Assembly (NCBI RefSeq): GCF_016906535.1
Contig: NC_057377.1
Span: 1,550,001-1,614,000, forward strand
From: Rhizoctonia solani
Lineage: Eukaryota > Basidiomycota > Agaricomycetes > Cantharellales > Ceratobasidiaceae
Reading direction: 5' to 3'
DNA: 64,000 bases
In this document: positions 1-12,630 of the stretch, piece by piece
Numbering within the stretch: the first letter of the stretch is position 1
Layout of the letters: every line of letters begins with the position of its first letter
The notes under the pieces: model-generated
Databases searched by the model: none
The model's input: the letters and a program-made list of their open reading frames with translations, nothing else
Told to the model about the DNA's origin: nothing
Position numbers and translations under genes: made by a program

Positions 1-885
1 TCTAAGCCCTTTGCTTGAAATGTTGTCGTTCTTTTTACTTGGAATCTTGTTGTCGTGAACTCTTGAATGATTATTTTTTCTATCTCTTTGTCTCTCTTTT
101 TTTACATCACTCGGTGCGACGTATTTAGTAAGAGAGTATACGGTATATGCGTGGTGAGAAAGGTGTGGATGTATGTGTTGGGTGATGGAGTCATCTGATG
201 CCTGTGGGAGTCGGGATGGACTCGCGTCGTCGCCGTGTTAGAAAGTGCGGAACATTCCTATTCTAGCATATACACTGCCTTGTATTCTGTCCCTCATCTT
301 ACCTAGCATATAGTTCGCTCTCTTTACACCACCGCTCCCCCAGCTCATTCTTACCACTTCCGAGCTGAGATTTTTATTCGTTAGATCGTCACATCCGGCT
401 TCGATATTCCTGCCGCTCTATAGTATGCACCATCACTTGTTAGGGGGTTTGAAAGTAGAAAGTAGCCGACCGTAGAGCTGTGAGTGGTGGAACTCGATAC
501 TCCAGGTTGTGAACTATATTTGACTTTTCTACGTTAGCGGTGCAGCGCCTACTAGAACATATAGCTGTAAAATATCTATGCAGCATACATCGCTAAACAG
601 ATTGATTGGTATATGTATATACAAGGGAGCGTAGTAAGGATCCATCAGTCTGAAAAATCCCCAGTCCGTTGCTCTGGAAGGACTATCTCCACAGCATCGG
701 CTTTATCCGTTTCATTTTATACTAGGTACATGTCTAAAACCTATTGTAAATTTGAAGATACCAAAGACTCGCCCAATCTTGAGAAGCGAGAGTTACAAGG
801 ACGATCGAGGATCAAGACGCCAACACAGCCACACGTCGCGTGGAATCACGTGTCGACGCGCTTTGTTGCATTTACAATCCCCACC
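1..885. other. Intergenic region upstream of SMC4
   Basis: No gene was recognised here. The first 350 bases are pyrimidine-rich (T/C tracts near 60-110) and could be the 3' untranslated end of a gene lying left of the window. The reading frame of the downstream gene stays open upstream to 613, but this upstream part has no recognisable domain and the start at 886 sits in a far better context, so I treat 613-885 as 5' untranslated sequence. Confidence 0.5.
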
Positions 886-3800
886 ATGCCCCCTCGACGG
901 ACGACACGAGTTTCGACGGAATCCAAGCCAGTTTCCAAAGCCACATCCAGGGGGAGAAAGGTGTCCAATAAATCGGAACCTGTTGTAGTCGATTCCGACT
1001 CTTCTGACGGAGCTGAAGAGGCTGCACCTCCTAAACCCGCACCTCCGAAAGCACGACGAGGTCGACCGGCCAAAACTGTGGTGAAAGAGGAGCCTGTAGA
1101 AACCAACGGGGAGGAAGAGGAAGAGGAAGAAGTAGAGGTTGAGAAGGACCTCAAAGGCAAGGGGAAGGGGAAAGGAAAGGCGAGCGCAGTCGTGCCTGCA
1201 AAGCGGCGCTCTAACCGACAAACTGTGGGCGAACATACCGACAAGGAGAACACTGCTGGCGAGACAACTCCGGTCGAGGATGCTCCTAAGCGTAACGTAC
1301 GGCGTACATCGAGGCAACCGTCGATCGCCAAAGCACCTCTATCAAAACAAATTGCGAGGAAAGCATCTGGTGGGAGAAGGAAACGTAATCAGGAGGAGGA
1401 CGAGGAGGAAAATGAGGATGTCGAACGACCGAACAAACGTCAGACGATCAAAGAAGAGCCAGAGCCCCAGTCCGAAGCTGAAGCCGGGCCAGATGCCAGT
1501 AAAATTGAGGAGGATGCGGAGGAAGAAGGGACCCCTGTGTCAGAACAACCGCCACCTGAACCCGATGAGGACTCGGACACCCCTGCTCCCAAAAACCGAG
1601 CGGCCTCTTCGAAAACAAAGAAAAACACCGTGGCTAATGGCAAGGCTACCACAGCTCGTGTTCAATCTCCGGGGCCTTCAAAAACTCCGCCTCGTTCGAA
1701 ATCCGAAGTCAAAACTCCGTCAAAGCCCAAGCCCCCGGCTCGTAGTGCAATACCCGAATCTGACAGTGATGATGAACGGGATTTACTCGCAGAAGCGGCC
1801 GCCACACCTCTCAAGCGGAAGTTGGGCCCGCGAGAATCTCTATCCATGAGTGCCTCTCAGATCCAGCAGCTGAGTTCGCAAGGTGAGCTTGGAGTTATAT
1901 TGCACCTGGACTATACTAACCAAAAAGACACCAATCACGACATTGGTTGTCAGCTGAACCAAAAGTTCTCGAAGTCCCAGCTGGCCCCAAGAAACGACTC
2001 GTCATCCATAAAATAGCGCTTGTCAACTTTAAGAGTTATGCTGGTAGACAGGAAATCGGGCCTTTCCACAAGGTATGAAGCCCAAATCATTGCGGAATGC
2101 AATTTGACTGCTTCAACAGTCATTTTCGGCGATCGTTGGTCCCAACGGTTCCGGAAAGTCGAACACTATTGATGCGCTATTGTTTGTGTTTGGCTACCGT
2201 GCCTCGAAAATGCGTCAAGGCAAATTATCGGAGTTGATTCACAATTCGGCGGATTACCCTGACCTCGATATGTGTTCGGTGGAGGTCTGGTTCAGGGAGA
2301 TTATTGATTTGGTGAGTGTGTCTTGATACACAGACTCTAGTTGGAGCCTGACAGCATAATGGTGAATCATGATAGCCTGGGGCAGATGCATATGAAGTAG
2401 TTCCTAATTCACGACTCATCGTCTCACGCACTGCGTACAAGAACAACAAGTCAGACTATACGATCAACGCGAAGCCCAGTAACTACTCCGAGGTCACGAC
2501 GTTGCTGAAGTCTCGAGGCATCGACTTGGACCACAAACGATTCCTTATTCTCCAGGGCGAAGTTGAATCAATTGCACAAATGAAACCCAAAGCACCCAAC
2601 GAGCACGAAGATGGTTTACTCGAGTACCTAGAAGATATCATTGGTACCTCTAAGTACAAGGAACCTATCGAAGAAGCCATGGCTGAAGCCGATCGCTTGG
2701 CTGAGGAACGAGGGGAAAAGATGTCTCGTCTGAAGATTGTGGAAAAGGAAAAGTCTAAACTTGAGGCACGTATCTAGAACTCGCTGCAATTCGACTGTAA
2801 CGTTAACCATCTTGGGTATTCCAGGCTGACAAAGAAGAGGCAGAGGCGTTCTTGAGGGACCAAAACGACCTTGTCCGGGCGCAGAGCAAGCTATGGCAAT
2901 TTAATACCTACAAGTGCAAGCAGAATATCGAAGCCACGCAAGCACATATCGTAAGTTGCTCTCCAGGGCGAACGCTCTTACCAACAGTTGAATTGTCCTT
3001 CATTTTAGGCTAATTTGAAAGCTGAACTTGCCAAAGAAGTCGAGGCCAACGCTGGTTATATCCGCGAAACCGAGGAGCTCGAAACACAGTATAAGGAACA
3101 GCGTGAGGCGTTCGATGTCCTGGAGCGTGAGTTGGCCAAGATCAACAAGTCACTCAGCGCCCAGTCGAAAGTCGAGGTTGGTCTTGAGGAAAAGCAGAAG
3201 CACATCAAGACGAAGGAAAAGAAGCTTCAGAAGAGTATTGCCGAGGTACACATTCATTGACTGGTGACGATTGAGAAGGTACTGACATATTACTCGATAT
3301 AGGATGCGCATCGCAAAAACGAAGCTGAAACTTGGATAGTCAATCACACCGAACAGCTGGAAAAGTCGACAAAAGAGCTTGCGAGGTTAGAGAAGGAACT
3401 TGTCGTTGAGGAGGAGCAACTCGAAATCATTGCTGAGAGCGTGAAGGGTAAAGACGCCCTGTTTCGTACCATAAACTGGCGTTTGCTGACTTCTCATAGG
3501 GAAAACGCAAATCTACCACGACCAGATCCAAGCCAAGCAAGCCGAACTTATACCGTGGCAACGTAAGATAGCCGGGAGGGAAGGAGATTTGAATGTCGCC
3601 ACCCGCGAACGTGAAATGCTGGAGTCCAAGGCCAAGAATGGCGAGCAGGCTATCGAAGAGGCGACAGGTGCATTGCAGGAGCTGAAAGACGAGCACGAAG
3701 TCAAGGTGTGTTATTGATTTGCAGTTTGATGCGATTGGACCGCTAACACAGGACACAGACTACGGAGCTAAAGGCGGCCAAATCAGATCAGAACAAGTTG

Positions 3801-6735
3801 GCAAAAGAACTGCAAGAAGCTGAGAAGACGCTCCGTGAAATGAATTCCCGTGTAGACAAGTTGAAGAGCACGGCCGCGACCAACCGGAGCAAGCGGGACG
3901 AAGCTACAGCTTCCAATGCTACAAACACTTCTCGAAATGCTGTCCTAGACTCGCTGATGAAGCTCAAGGAGTCTGGTAGGGTTCAAGGCTTCCATGTAGG
4001 TCTCCTAGATTAAATCTTTCCCAGCGGTCTCTGATATGATAACAGGGGCGGCTGGGTAACTTGGGCACTATCCCGGATGAATACGATGTAGCAGTCACGA
4101 CTGCGGCTGGTGGACTAAACAACATGGTCGTGGATACGGTGGAGCAAGCTCAGGCGTGCATCGAGCACCTTCGCAAGTATAACGTCGGCCGAGCCCAGTT
4201 TTACATTCTAGAGAAGCTCAACGTCAATTCTCGCAACATGGAACGCATACAAACTCCGAACAACACGCCTCGTCTGTTTGACTTGATCACCATGAAGGAC
4301 AAAAAGTTTGCTCCCGCGTTCTACATGGCCATGCGCGACACTCTGGTTGCGCCCGATCTGGATAGCGGAGAACGTATCGCATTTTCGGGAAGCGGAAAAC
4401 GCTGGCGCGTAGTCACCATGAACGGACAATTGATCGACCTGAGCGGGACTATGTCCGGTGGTGGCACCAAAGTTAGCCGCGGTGGCATGTCTTCCAAGTT
4501 TGCGGCCGACTCTGTTTCTCCCGATATTATCCGCCGATATGAAGCTGAGAGCGAGAAGGCAGAGCAGGAGTACAGTGAAGCTTTGGCTCAGATGAGAACG
4601 TTCGAACGTGGGGTTGAGGACATGAAGCGTCGGGCACCCTCTCTGAACACGGCAGTTTCGAAACTAGAGATGGATATCCAAGGGTTGGAAGTTAGGATCA
4701 AGGCCGCTGAAAAGAGACTTCTCAATATTCAGTAAGTTGCTTGCTCTCTGTTTGCTTCCATTTGTCTGACCTTTCTCAGGAATGATAACAAGCCCAATGC
4801 TAATGATGTCAAGCGTATTGCCGCGCTCGCGAAAGAAATATCTGCCATCGAGGGTGAACTCAATAAACTACGAGCCAAGGCAGCGTCTTATGAGAAAGAT
4901 ATCGCCGATCTTCAGGAACAGATTCTTGAAGTTGGAGGTGTCAAACTTCGCTCCCAACGCTCCAAAGTCGACGATATCAAGGCCATGCTCGAACTCGCTA
5001 ATGATCAGCAGCTCAAGGCTGAAACCGGGAGAACCAAGTCGGAGAAGGATCGCAAGAAATATACTGCTGCCATAGAGTCTAATCAAACTGCGCTTGAAGA
5101 GATAGAGGAGGAGCTTACTTCTCTGAACGAGAACCTCCAAACATGCAGGGCCGATATGCAGAAGCTTCAGCAAGCTGTATCGCAAGCTGAGGGGGCGAAG
5201 GATACCTACGAGGACAGTCTCAAGGAGCTCAAAGAGGAATTGGACGAGAAGCTCAAACTGACTCTTAGTTTCCGGGCCAAAGAGGTGGGAACTTCACTAT
5301 TTTTATATTATTAGCCCACTAACACGCCACGAGTAGCAAGACTTTAAGCAGGAAATCGGCGAGGCTGAAGTTGAGTTGAAATCACACAAGAGGAAGGCTC
5401 AAGATTTCGTTCAGCTACACAATAAGCTCGAGTTAAACGATGATATTGAGTGTGTAACTTTCTTCGTTTGGGCTGCTTCTTTAAGTAATTTTTTTTCGTC
5501 TCTTAGCGAGGACGAGGATGAGGATGAAAAGGAACAGCCTCCGGCAGAAGAACAGGGCGAAACAGCCGAAGACGCCATGGACGAAGATGGAGAGAAGAGC
5601 GTGGAGCCCAAGGTTAAAGACGATCCCGATGGTGCCCCATCCAAAAAGCCCAAGCGAGAAAAACATGATCCAAGCGAATTGAGGATTTACACGGATGAAG
5701 AGCTAGCGAGCATGAACCGTGATCGTCTTGTGGCGGATGTCACCATTCTCGAAGGTTAGTTTTTTATTCATAGTAGTGACCCTTCATCAAAGTAAATCCT
5801 CCTCGTAAACAGAAAAGATCGGTAACGCCAAACCAAATCTTAATGTCCTACCAGAGTATCGCCGCCGTGAAGCCGAATACTTGGCGAAAGCAAAGGAGTT
5901 TGAAGATATAACAAGGCAACGGGACGAACAAAAGGCCAAATACGAAGAACTTCGCAAGCAACGCCTTGACGAGTTCATGACCGGCTTCAACATGATTTCG
6001 TCCAAGCTCAAGGAAATGTACCAGGTAAATAGTGACGATCGCCCACCCTCATAAAACCTCACTCGTGATACACAGATGATTACACTTGGTGGAAATGCCG
6101 AGCTGGATCTGGTCGATACAATGGACCCCTTCTCAGAAGGCGTAAATTTCAGCGTTATGCCACCAAAAAAGAGTTGGAAAAATATCTCGAACTTGTCCGG
6201 TGGAGAAAAGGTGCGATTGACGTATTCATAAGGTATTCATAGAAGTAACCAATTGTATTAGACCTTGAGCTCCCTGGCACTGGTATTCGCGCTACATGTT
6301 TTCAAGGTAAATAATTTAAGCCCTTCCGCCCATCCGTTATTTTGAACACCCTTCCGTTAATTAGCCCACCCCCCTATACTTCATGGATGAAATTGATGCC
6401 GCGCTCGATTTCCGCAATGTGTCTATCGTTGCCAACTACATCAAGGACCGTACTAAAGATGCGCAGTTCATCATTATTTCTCTTCGGTACGCCGCAATTT
6501 TCATTTTATTTTACACTTCCTCACTCCCGAGCCAGAAACGACATGTTCGAGCTTAGCCACCGTCTGGTCGGTATCTACAAAACCAACAATGCGACACGAA
6601 GTAAGCCCAGATCAGATTCATCCCTGTCATGAAGAGTACTAACGGAATTACCTCTTCACAGGTATCTGTATCGACAACAAACCACTTCTCTCTGCTGCAT
6701 CATCCGCCACACAGAATGGCTCAATCAAGGCATAA
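886..6735 (+). CDS. SMC4: SMC4, condensin complex ATPase subunit (multi-exon)
   Basis: This is the SMC4/Cut3 subunit of condensin, the ATPase that compacts chromosomes together with SMC2. The start at 886 has a strong context (CCACCATGCC). A lysine/glutamate-rich, probably disordered extension of about 330 residues comes first. The N-terminal ATPase half follows, with Walker A VGPNGSGKSN near 2135-2165 and the SMC4-typical run MRQGKLSELIH just after. Long coiled coil flanks a hinge at about 4050-4450. The second coil carries an acidic insert (about 5505-5650). The C-terminal head has the signature LSGGEK near 6190-6210 and Walker B FMDEIDAALD near 6380-6410. About a dozen short introns interrupt it; total length is roughly 1,650 residues, long for the family because of the N-terminal extension. 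The stop is a TAA at 6733-6735. Identity is secure; some exon borders are by eye. Confidence 0.96.
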
Positions 6736-7486
6736 AGACACCTACATCTCTTTTGATTTCGGAATCTATGTTGTACCTATACGATGACTCTATATATTGG
6801 ATTAATACTATTGGTCCTATTCTATCAAACTGACGTTTACTCCGCCATCCGAGGCCACGCATACATGTATATGAAAAAATCCAACGAAATGGAGCCTAAG
6901 ATTATGAACAATATAGTACTCAAATAAACTGCCTAAGTCCGTAAATGAAATCGCTGACCCTGTCTCAGCAAATCATCCCAGGTTCGCGAATTTCTCCTCA
7001 AAGTATTCGTATTGCGAGTAGACTTCTTTGTGGGTCAGGATTCCCTCCACCTGTCTTGGCCTAATGTGGTCAGAGTAGGAAGGACAGAGTGGGCATCAAG
7101 TCCTGAGTTCGACCACACCCAATGACGATTTCTGGATCCATAAACCCACTGTTTATTTGCTAGCAAATTATTCCCTTAGATTTGCAAATTTAGGAAACCG
7201 TCCGTGCAAAGATGCTAGACAAGTTTATAAATGTACGATAAGGCAAAAGGTATCATCAATGTCAGTCGATGATCCCGAGCTTCCAATGTTTTCGATTTTC
7301 AGACCTCTGTGTATTCAAGCGCCGTGAATTCCAAACCATAATCATATTCTTACGTATATTCGATAATGCAGACTACAATTCTCGATACGACCCAAGCCAA
7401 ATTACAAAAAATGGAAACTTTGAATTATTTCAGCTGCTATCACTTGATAGCCTTCAGCTATTCCACATCCCACTCGAGATAGTTCT
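6736..7486. other. Intergenic region between convergent SMC4 and laccase genes
   Basis: This 750-base AT-rich stretch separates two converging genes and should hold both 3' untranslated ends. An ORF of 81 codons at 7269-7514 has no recognisable features and overlaps the laccase 3' end, so I do not call it. The only structure seen is a pair of RNA polymerase III box-like sequences near 7057-7115, listed separately. Confidence 0.5.
7057..7115 (+). other. tRNA-like A-box/B-box pair (possible decayed SINE)
   Basis: TGGCCTAATGTGG at 7057-7069 resembles a polymerase III A box and GAGTTCGACCA at 7105-7115 resembles a B box. Their spacing (about 48 nt) is close to that inside a tRNA gene. The flanking bases do not form a proper T stem or acceptor stem, so this is not a working tRNA gene. 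It may be a decayed tRNA-derived SINE, or chance. Confidence 0.2.
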
Positions 7487-10185
7487 TCATTGGAGCTCGG
7501 CGGGAAGAGCTTGATACTTGGGGCACAGCTGATCCCATGCGCCGTTTGGTCTGACACTTTGTGCCCCAGTACGTACCTCTTCTGGAGCTTCGGCGAACAC
7601 CAGGGCCAATCCTGGTAATAAACATTAGCAAGAACTCAAGATGGATTATCAAGTACAGGTCATACCGGCTTCCAAGTGCCCTTGTATGTCAAATGTATGT
7701 TAGCTCTCAGGATTGTACACGCATGTAACTAGCACTCACAGTCAATATGGCAGTGCACAAACCATGGACCAGGGTTGTCGGTCTATGTTACATGATCAGG
7801 CATCGCACATAAATTGAGAGTGGGGCAGTACTGACTCGGAAGCGAAGAATGACTCCGGGAGAACTGACCAGAACCACATCGCGGCGGGGAGGATTTACGT
7901 AGTTCACTGTAAGGCATTAGGTATGATGGGATACATATCAATGTCAAGTTCTACTCACAGCTACCTCCGACGGACTGTACCACATCGAACACATGCCCAC
8001 TGCGAAGAAGGTTGGTTAACATTTATAGTCACCTATTGAACATCGGCTTTCCACTTACTGCAGATGAATCGGATGATTGGCACCACCAGTAATGGCCAAT
8101 TCCTAAAGATAGATCTCAGTATTCGGGCCAAAGTAGGAACCATCCGAATGCATACAATAACTTGGTTGTGAGGCAACGTAATTGTGTGCTCGTCAGTCGC
8201 GAAATCAGCGTCAGTGGTCGCATTGTTTGCGAGTATGGCTAGCAGCGTTGGAAGAGAAGGTGGATTGTACTAGAGCACTGTAAGCACTTTCAGGGGTAGT
8301 GTGTGAAGGATTAAGCATACCCGGATGTCGTTAAAAGTGAAGGCAATTTGGCCATCTATGGTTGTACGTCCGATAGTAAGATTTACCCTAACATCTGCTG
8401 GCGCGTCACCTCCTGGCGCACCAGGGTCGATCAATGCCTGTGCGTTCATGTAAATGATATTGTTATAGATGGGAAAGGAATTAATCGAACGTGGAGATTT
8501 TCCTCTACGAGTGCGGCCCCAGAAGGAACAAGCGGCTCAGTGGTCGGCTCCTCGGCCGGCGCACCTTCATAGCGCAGTACGGCATATACGTTGGTGGTAT
8601 CGACTATTCATGTTTTCCGATCAGTTTCCTGAAGATAGTTAATATACATAACAAAGCCGCTCACGGTTCGGATTCGTGCCGGAGCCAAATACATCCATGG
8701 GTGCACTGACCCAGTAGTTTGCGACTGTTTGGTTGGTCTCGACCTAGAAGACTAGAGTTAATGCTAACCGAAAGCCTACAAGAGATGACATACAACGATC
8801 GAATACCGTTGACCGGCATAGATATCAAAGTTGTCTACAATCAATGGTTCGTGAGGAATGCCGTCCGCTTCCTGTGTTGGCGATTATGACTCAGTTAAGT
8901 GAACTCTTCGTAAGTATAAAGCCACATACAATGATGGTAAACCTGTGCCCTTCTATGGCAAATTTGAACGCTGCGACCGCGGACGTGTTGATGACTCGGA
9001 AGCGGTAGCGACGATTAGGCTGAACATTGATCACCGCTCGATCAACTCGGGGGCCATCGACATAGCGTCCTTTTCCATTGATCAAACCGGAGTCCGGAAT
9101 CCTAGCCATCGCGCATAAAGCTCAAAAATTACATGCAGGTCGCCCAAGATATACTCACGGAGTCAAAAGATCTGTGTTGTTCGTCGAAAACATCTCTTCC
9201 TCGAGCTGAATTGCAGGCGTGTGGTACCAGTCCTCAAGTACGATCACCGTGTTCTCATCGTCGACGTCATATAAGTCTCTGTGCGGGTCTTCGGGATCTG
9301 AGTAAACGGGATTGTATAAGCGAAATCAGAAGGCGCGTTGTTATTTATCAGTTCTAACCATAGACAACCACTTTTTTGTTCATCAGTAAGCAAAACCTTG
9401 CCCAAACCGTCACAAATTCAGTACTTACGAGCTCCACGAAGCCCGTCAACGTATTGGCTCGATAAATGTGCGTGATACCTACCGAACGTTTAAATTTATA
9501 TTAAGCACCAGATTCACGCCATACGCATAAGCCGCTTACCAGAAAGTGCCAGTTTGATCACCCAAGGGAATCTCGTAGGTATAGGATTGATTCTGAGAGA
9601 TCGGACACTGTGTAACTGTATGCACAAGTTAGCGAACCAGTAACCAATATTATTCGACGGCTTACCGAAAGCGGGACCATCTTCGTCGGCAGTGGCAGCT
9701 TGAAACTATGTGTATGGCATTAGCTAAGGGCTGGAGACTGCCTGGGAATGCCGCCTACCAGACCATGCCAATGCTACGTAACACAGGTCAGCTCTGACTG
9801 GGTATATGCACTAGTTTATCACTTACAATTGTTGTAGCGCGTCGCATCGAAGAATCAGTCAACTAAAGGAGCGTTCAATATCAATGGCTCCTCTGTGGAC
9901 AGCTATAGACCTCACTCACCGAGTTGGTGACATTGATATGCAGGGTGTCACTCTTGTTGGCCTTAGAGCCATGATTATAAGAGAAAGCAATAGATCGGAT
10001 AGTGGAGAGGAACGTACTCGAATGAAAGTTCCGGGAACGAGACCATTGGCGGAAACGATGGAGCGTTCAAAGCCATCGGGGGCAACGCGGACGTTCCGAA
10101 TGTCCAGAGAGTAGTTAACAATGGCGCCCAAGGACGGCCTAGTGATGAAGGAAAACGTTGCAAGAGCTGCAAGAGAAGTACGCAT
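7487..10185 (-). CDS. Laccase (multicopper oxidase), secreted, multi-exon
   Basis: Laccases oxidise phenols with reduction of oxygen to water outside the cell. Spliced by eye, the gene reads from ATG 10183-10185 to TGA 7487-7489, giving about 520 residues, normal for fungal laccases. An N-terminal hydrophobic stretch (about 20 residues) fits a signal peptide. All four copper signatures are present: L1 HWHG (near 9765-9780) followed by DGPAFVTQCPI; L2 [16 protein letters not shown] (near 9430-9480); L3 HPIHLHGH, split by an intron near 8000-8065; and L4 HCHIDWHLEAGLALVF, split near 7660-7760. The leucine ten residues after the L4 cysteine is what many class 2 laccases carry. There are more than a dozen introns. 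Exon 1 is 10018-10185, joined in phase to exon 2 at 9920-9961. A TATA box lies 60 bp upstream. The enzyme needs four coppers, and a Ctr-like copper transporter is encoded 2.4 kb away. Confidence 0.95.
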
Positions 10186-10244
10186 GCTGTGTGTATCACC
10201 TAGAGTGCACTGTATGATGTTGAGACGGCGAGGTGTTTGGCATG

Positions 10245-10252
10245 TTTTTATA
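10245..10252 (-). promoter_or_regulatory. TATA box of the laccase gene
   Basis: Read on the minus strand this is TATAAAAA, ending about 60 bp upstream of the laccase start codon at 10185. That is a normal distance for a short fungal 5' leader. Assignment is by position and match to the consensus only. Confidence 0.6.
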
Positions 10253-11590
10253 CCAACATCGCAATCCATGCATGTATCCAAGCACAGTCTACACAATTCA
10301 TGCTTTACCATCGAGAGGCATTTCGGCGACCGAATGTTAGAAAATGGAGCGTTATCGAGCTCAATGAGCTGCCCACATTCGGATAGGCCGTACGGAGAGG
10401 CTAGCACCTGGAATTTTCGTCAAACCTTACTTGGGCACTAGGCGGCAGGACTCCCCAGCAACATTGCTGCGGACGGCATTCACAATTGCATGCGAATCAT
10501 TTGTGAGATGCTCACGGATCCACCCAATGGGAGCCAAACGTTTCACTAGATATATTTATGCGCTGTTGAATCATCAAAACATAGTGATAACTTTAGCACA
10601 TACCTTGGATAAATCCCCAAGTGGTCCAAGGGGATTAAGGAACAACCCAATAAACATAATACCGGTCAACCACCACAAACCCGGTCAAGGCATTCAGCGG
10701 TCAGGCGCTTCAGAATCAGCCCAACTGAGCAATCACTAATCAAAAACATCCGGCCTTGGCATCAGGTACGCCTAGGATCTAGAGCCCAGTGATCCCACTC
10801 TCAGAATTCCAAGGGCCCGGGAAACCGCTATTCGAACAAAAGGTACGTATCAGAATAAGTAACGCCGTCTTCATTAATTTCGAGGCGCCGAGCGGCACGA
10901 CGATCCCTCGCAATGGAAGAGTAGGAGGGCTGATTGATAGCTTATTTAACCAATAGCAGCCAAGATTATCCGGCACACGCGCAGTCAATGGACAATTCCA
11001 AATTAGGTTTGTTCAGCTCCTTAAAGGCAGGGTGATGACTATCTATACGAGAATAATTGCGTCATATTCCAAGGTAGTGAATGGGAGAACACCAGGTTTG
11101 CACTGTAGGGACGCCAGGGCCAGCAGAGCCGGGCGCAAGCCAAGCCTACTGATATCGAAGGTTGGTTCGCGCCAGACTTTAGCGATCAGATGGGCTGAAC
11201 ACACTAATGAACGTGAGATTTGACAATCAACGGAGTACAGTAGTTTGGGGAGTCCAGGAGCATATTGCTTGAGCCAAACAAAATAATGGATCTGAGATCT
11301 GCCGCAGCACAGAAGTGATGAGAACAACAACTATTGATGGGCCAACTATGGCGTGAACGAGTGACATATAAAACGATAGGAATTAGGCAATATTTATACC
11401 AAATTGCGAGTTCAAGTGCCAGAGCTACCTGCAGCTGTGGTTGAGTAGTTGAAACCTTGAGCCCGACTTGGGGAAAATAGTATTCCTGACTAATTAGCTA
11501 ATCTCTGTTCAAGCGCCACAATGAACGCATTTGGCCCGTGCCTCCATCATCTTCAATTCCGTCGTTCTTGTAATCCACTAGCTTCGTGCA
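10253..11590. other. Divergent intergenic region between laccase and HAD hydrolase genes
   Basis: About 1.3 kb lies between two divergently transcribed genes and should contain both promoters. Open frames of up to about 105 codons occur on both strands (for example 10121-10441 and 11043-11330), but they overlap each other, lack recognisable motifs and look like chance. I see no repeat or mobile element here. Confidence 0.5.
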
Positions 11591-12503
11591 ATGAGCCAAC
11601 TCCCTGAAACACTCCCACCTACCCTCAGAAATGTTCGTGCCCTCGTGTTCGACTTGTTTGGGACCTGCCTCGACTGGCACACACCGCTTCTTTCCTCACT
11701 CAAAACTGCACACCCGGAGGTATCTGAAGAAGAATGGTCTGGGTTTGCATTCGCTTGGAGAACGGCATTCTTAGTTCGAACAGCTACAGAAGGACGTAAA
11801 AATACATTTAGACCAGCAAAAGAGCTGTACTCGGATGGGCTGGACGATGTCCTGAAGGGTGCTGGAAAAGCTGGGGAAGTAGCTTCGAAATGGTCCGATG
11901 AACAGCGAGGGGCGGCATCGGCTGCATGGAGCCAGATGATCCCATTTGAGGATACAGTGGCTGGGGTGGATCTTCTGAGGCAAAATCTCACAGTGTACGT
12001 CAATCTATTCGCTTAAATAGGCATCGGATCTTAGATATTACTTTAGTATAGGATTGTCTAATGGATCAGCCCAGGCCCTTGTTCCAATGGTGTGTGCCCT
12101 TACTCAGGGAATACAAGGCTTAACAATAGCTTCTTTTAGTGTAAATCTGCTGGTCTTATTTTTGACTTGCTTTTGACCTCTGACCTCATCGGAACATACA
12201 AACCATCGCCTAAGATGTATGCGGCGGCAATCACGGCGCTTGGGCTCAAGCCCGATGAAGTAGCAATGGTCGCGGCGCATCAGTGGGACTTGGATGCTGC
12301 TCGAAAGGAGTAGGTATTATTATCTTTGAGTAAAAATCGAATTAACGTCTCGCTGTTATTTCAGGGGCTTGAGGACCATTTATGTCGAACGTTGGACGGA
12401 GGATCGCGGTGTAGATCGCGATGCCTTGCGAGATCAGTTCGATCTTTACATAAATGAAGGTGGGGTTGTAGAATTAGCTCGTCGTTTTGGTGTGATACTT
12501 TGA
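11591..12503 (+). CDS. HAD-superfamily hydrolase, haloacid dehalogenase type II-like
   Basis: The product belongs to the haloacid dehalogenase superfamily, whose type II members remove halide from 2-haloalkanoic acids; many fungal members have unknown substrates. Exon 1 (11591 to about 11996) carries the nucleophile motif I as VFDLFGTCLDW, where the first Asp would form the aspartyl intermediate. A short exon after 12051 reads GLSNGSAQALV, the motif II Ser/Asn region. The next reads GTYKPSPKMY, the motif III Lys, and VAAHQWDLDAA, where the acidic motif IV pair is partly replaced. The last exon ends GVVELARRFGVIL and a TGA at 12501-12503. Length is about 245 residues, normal for this family. 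Its stop is only 127 bp from the stop of the convergent Ctr gene. Substrate cannot be told from sequence. Confidence 0.85.
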
Positions 12504-12630
12504 TTGCAGCAAATGGTATGAACAATGTAATGTATGAAGCGCCAGTGAAGGAGAAAAATATACAAGATATCCCTTGTCCTAGATATCAATACTGTCCGAT
12601 CACATCTCGACATAGTCAATCAGCCCCACA

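Noticed and set aside
613..885. Extra 91 N-terminal codons in frame with SMC4
   Set aside because: The ATG at 886 has a much better start context and the upstream codons show no protein-like pattern or conserved feature.
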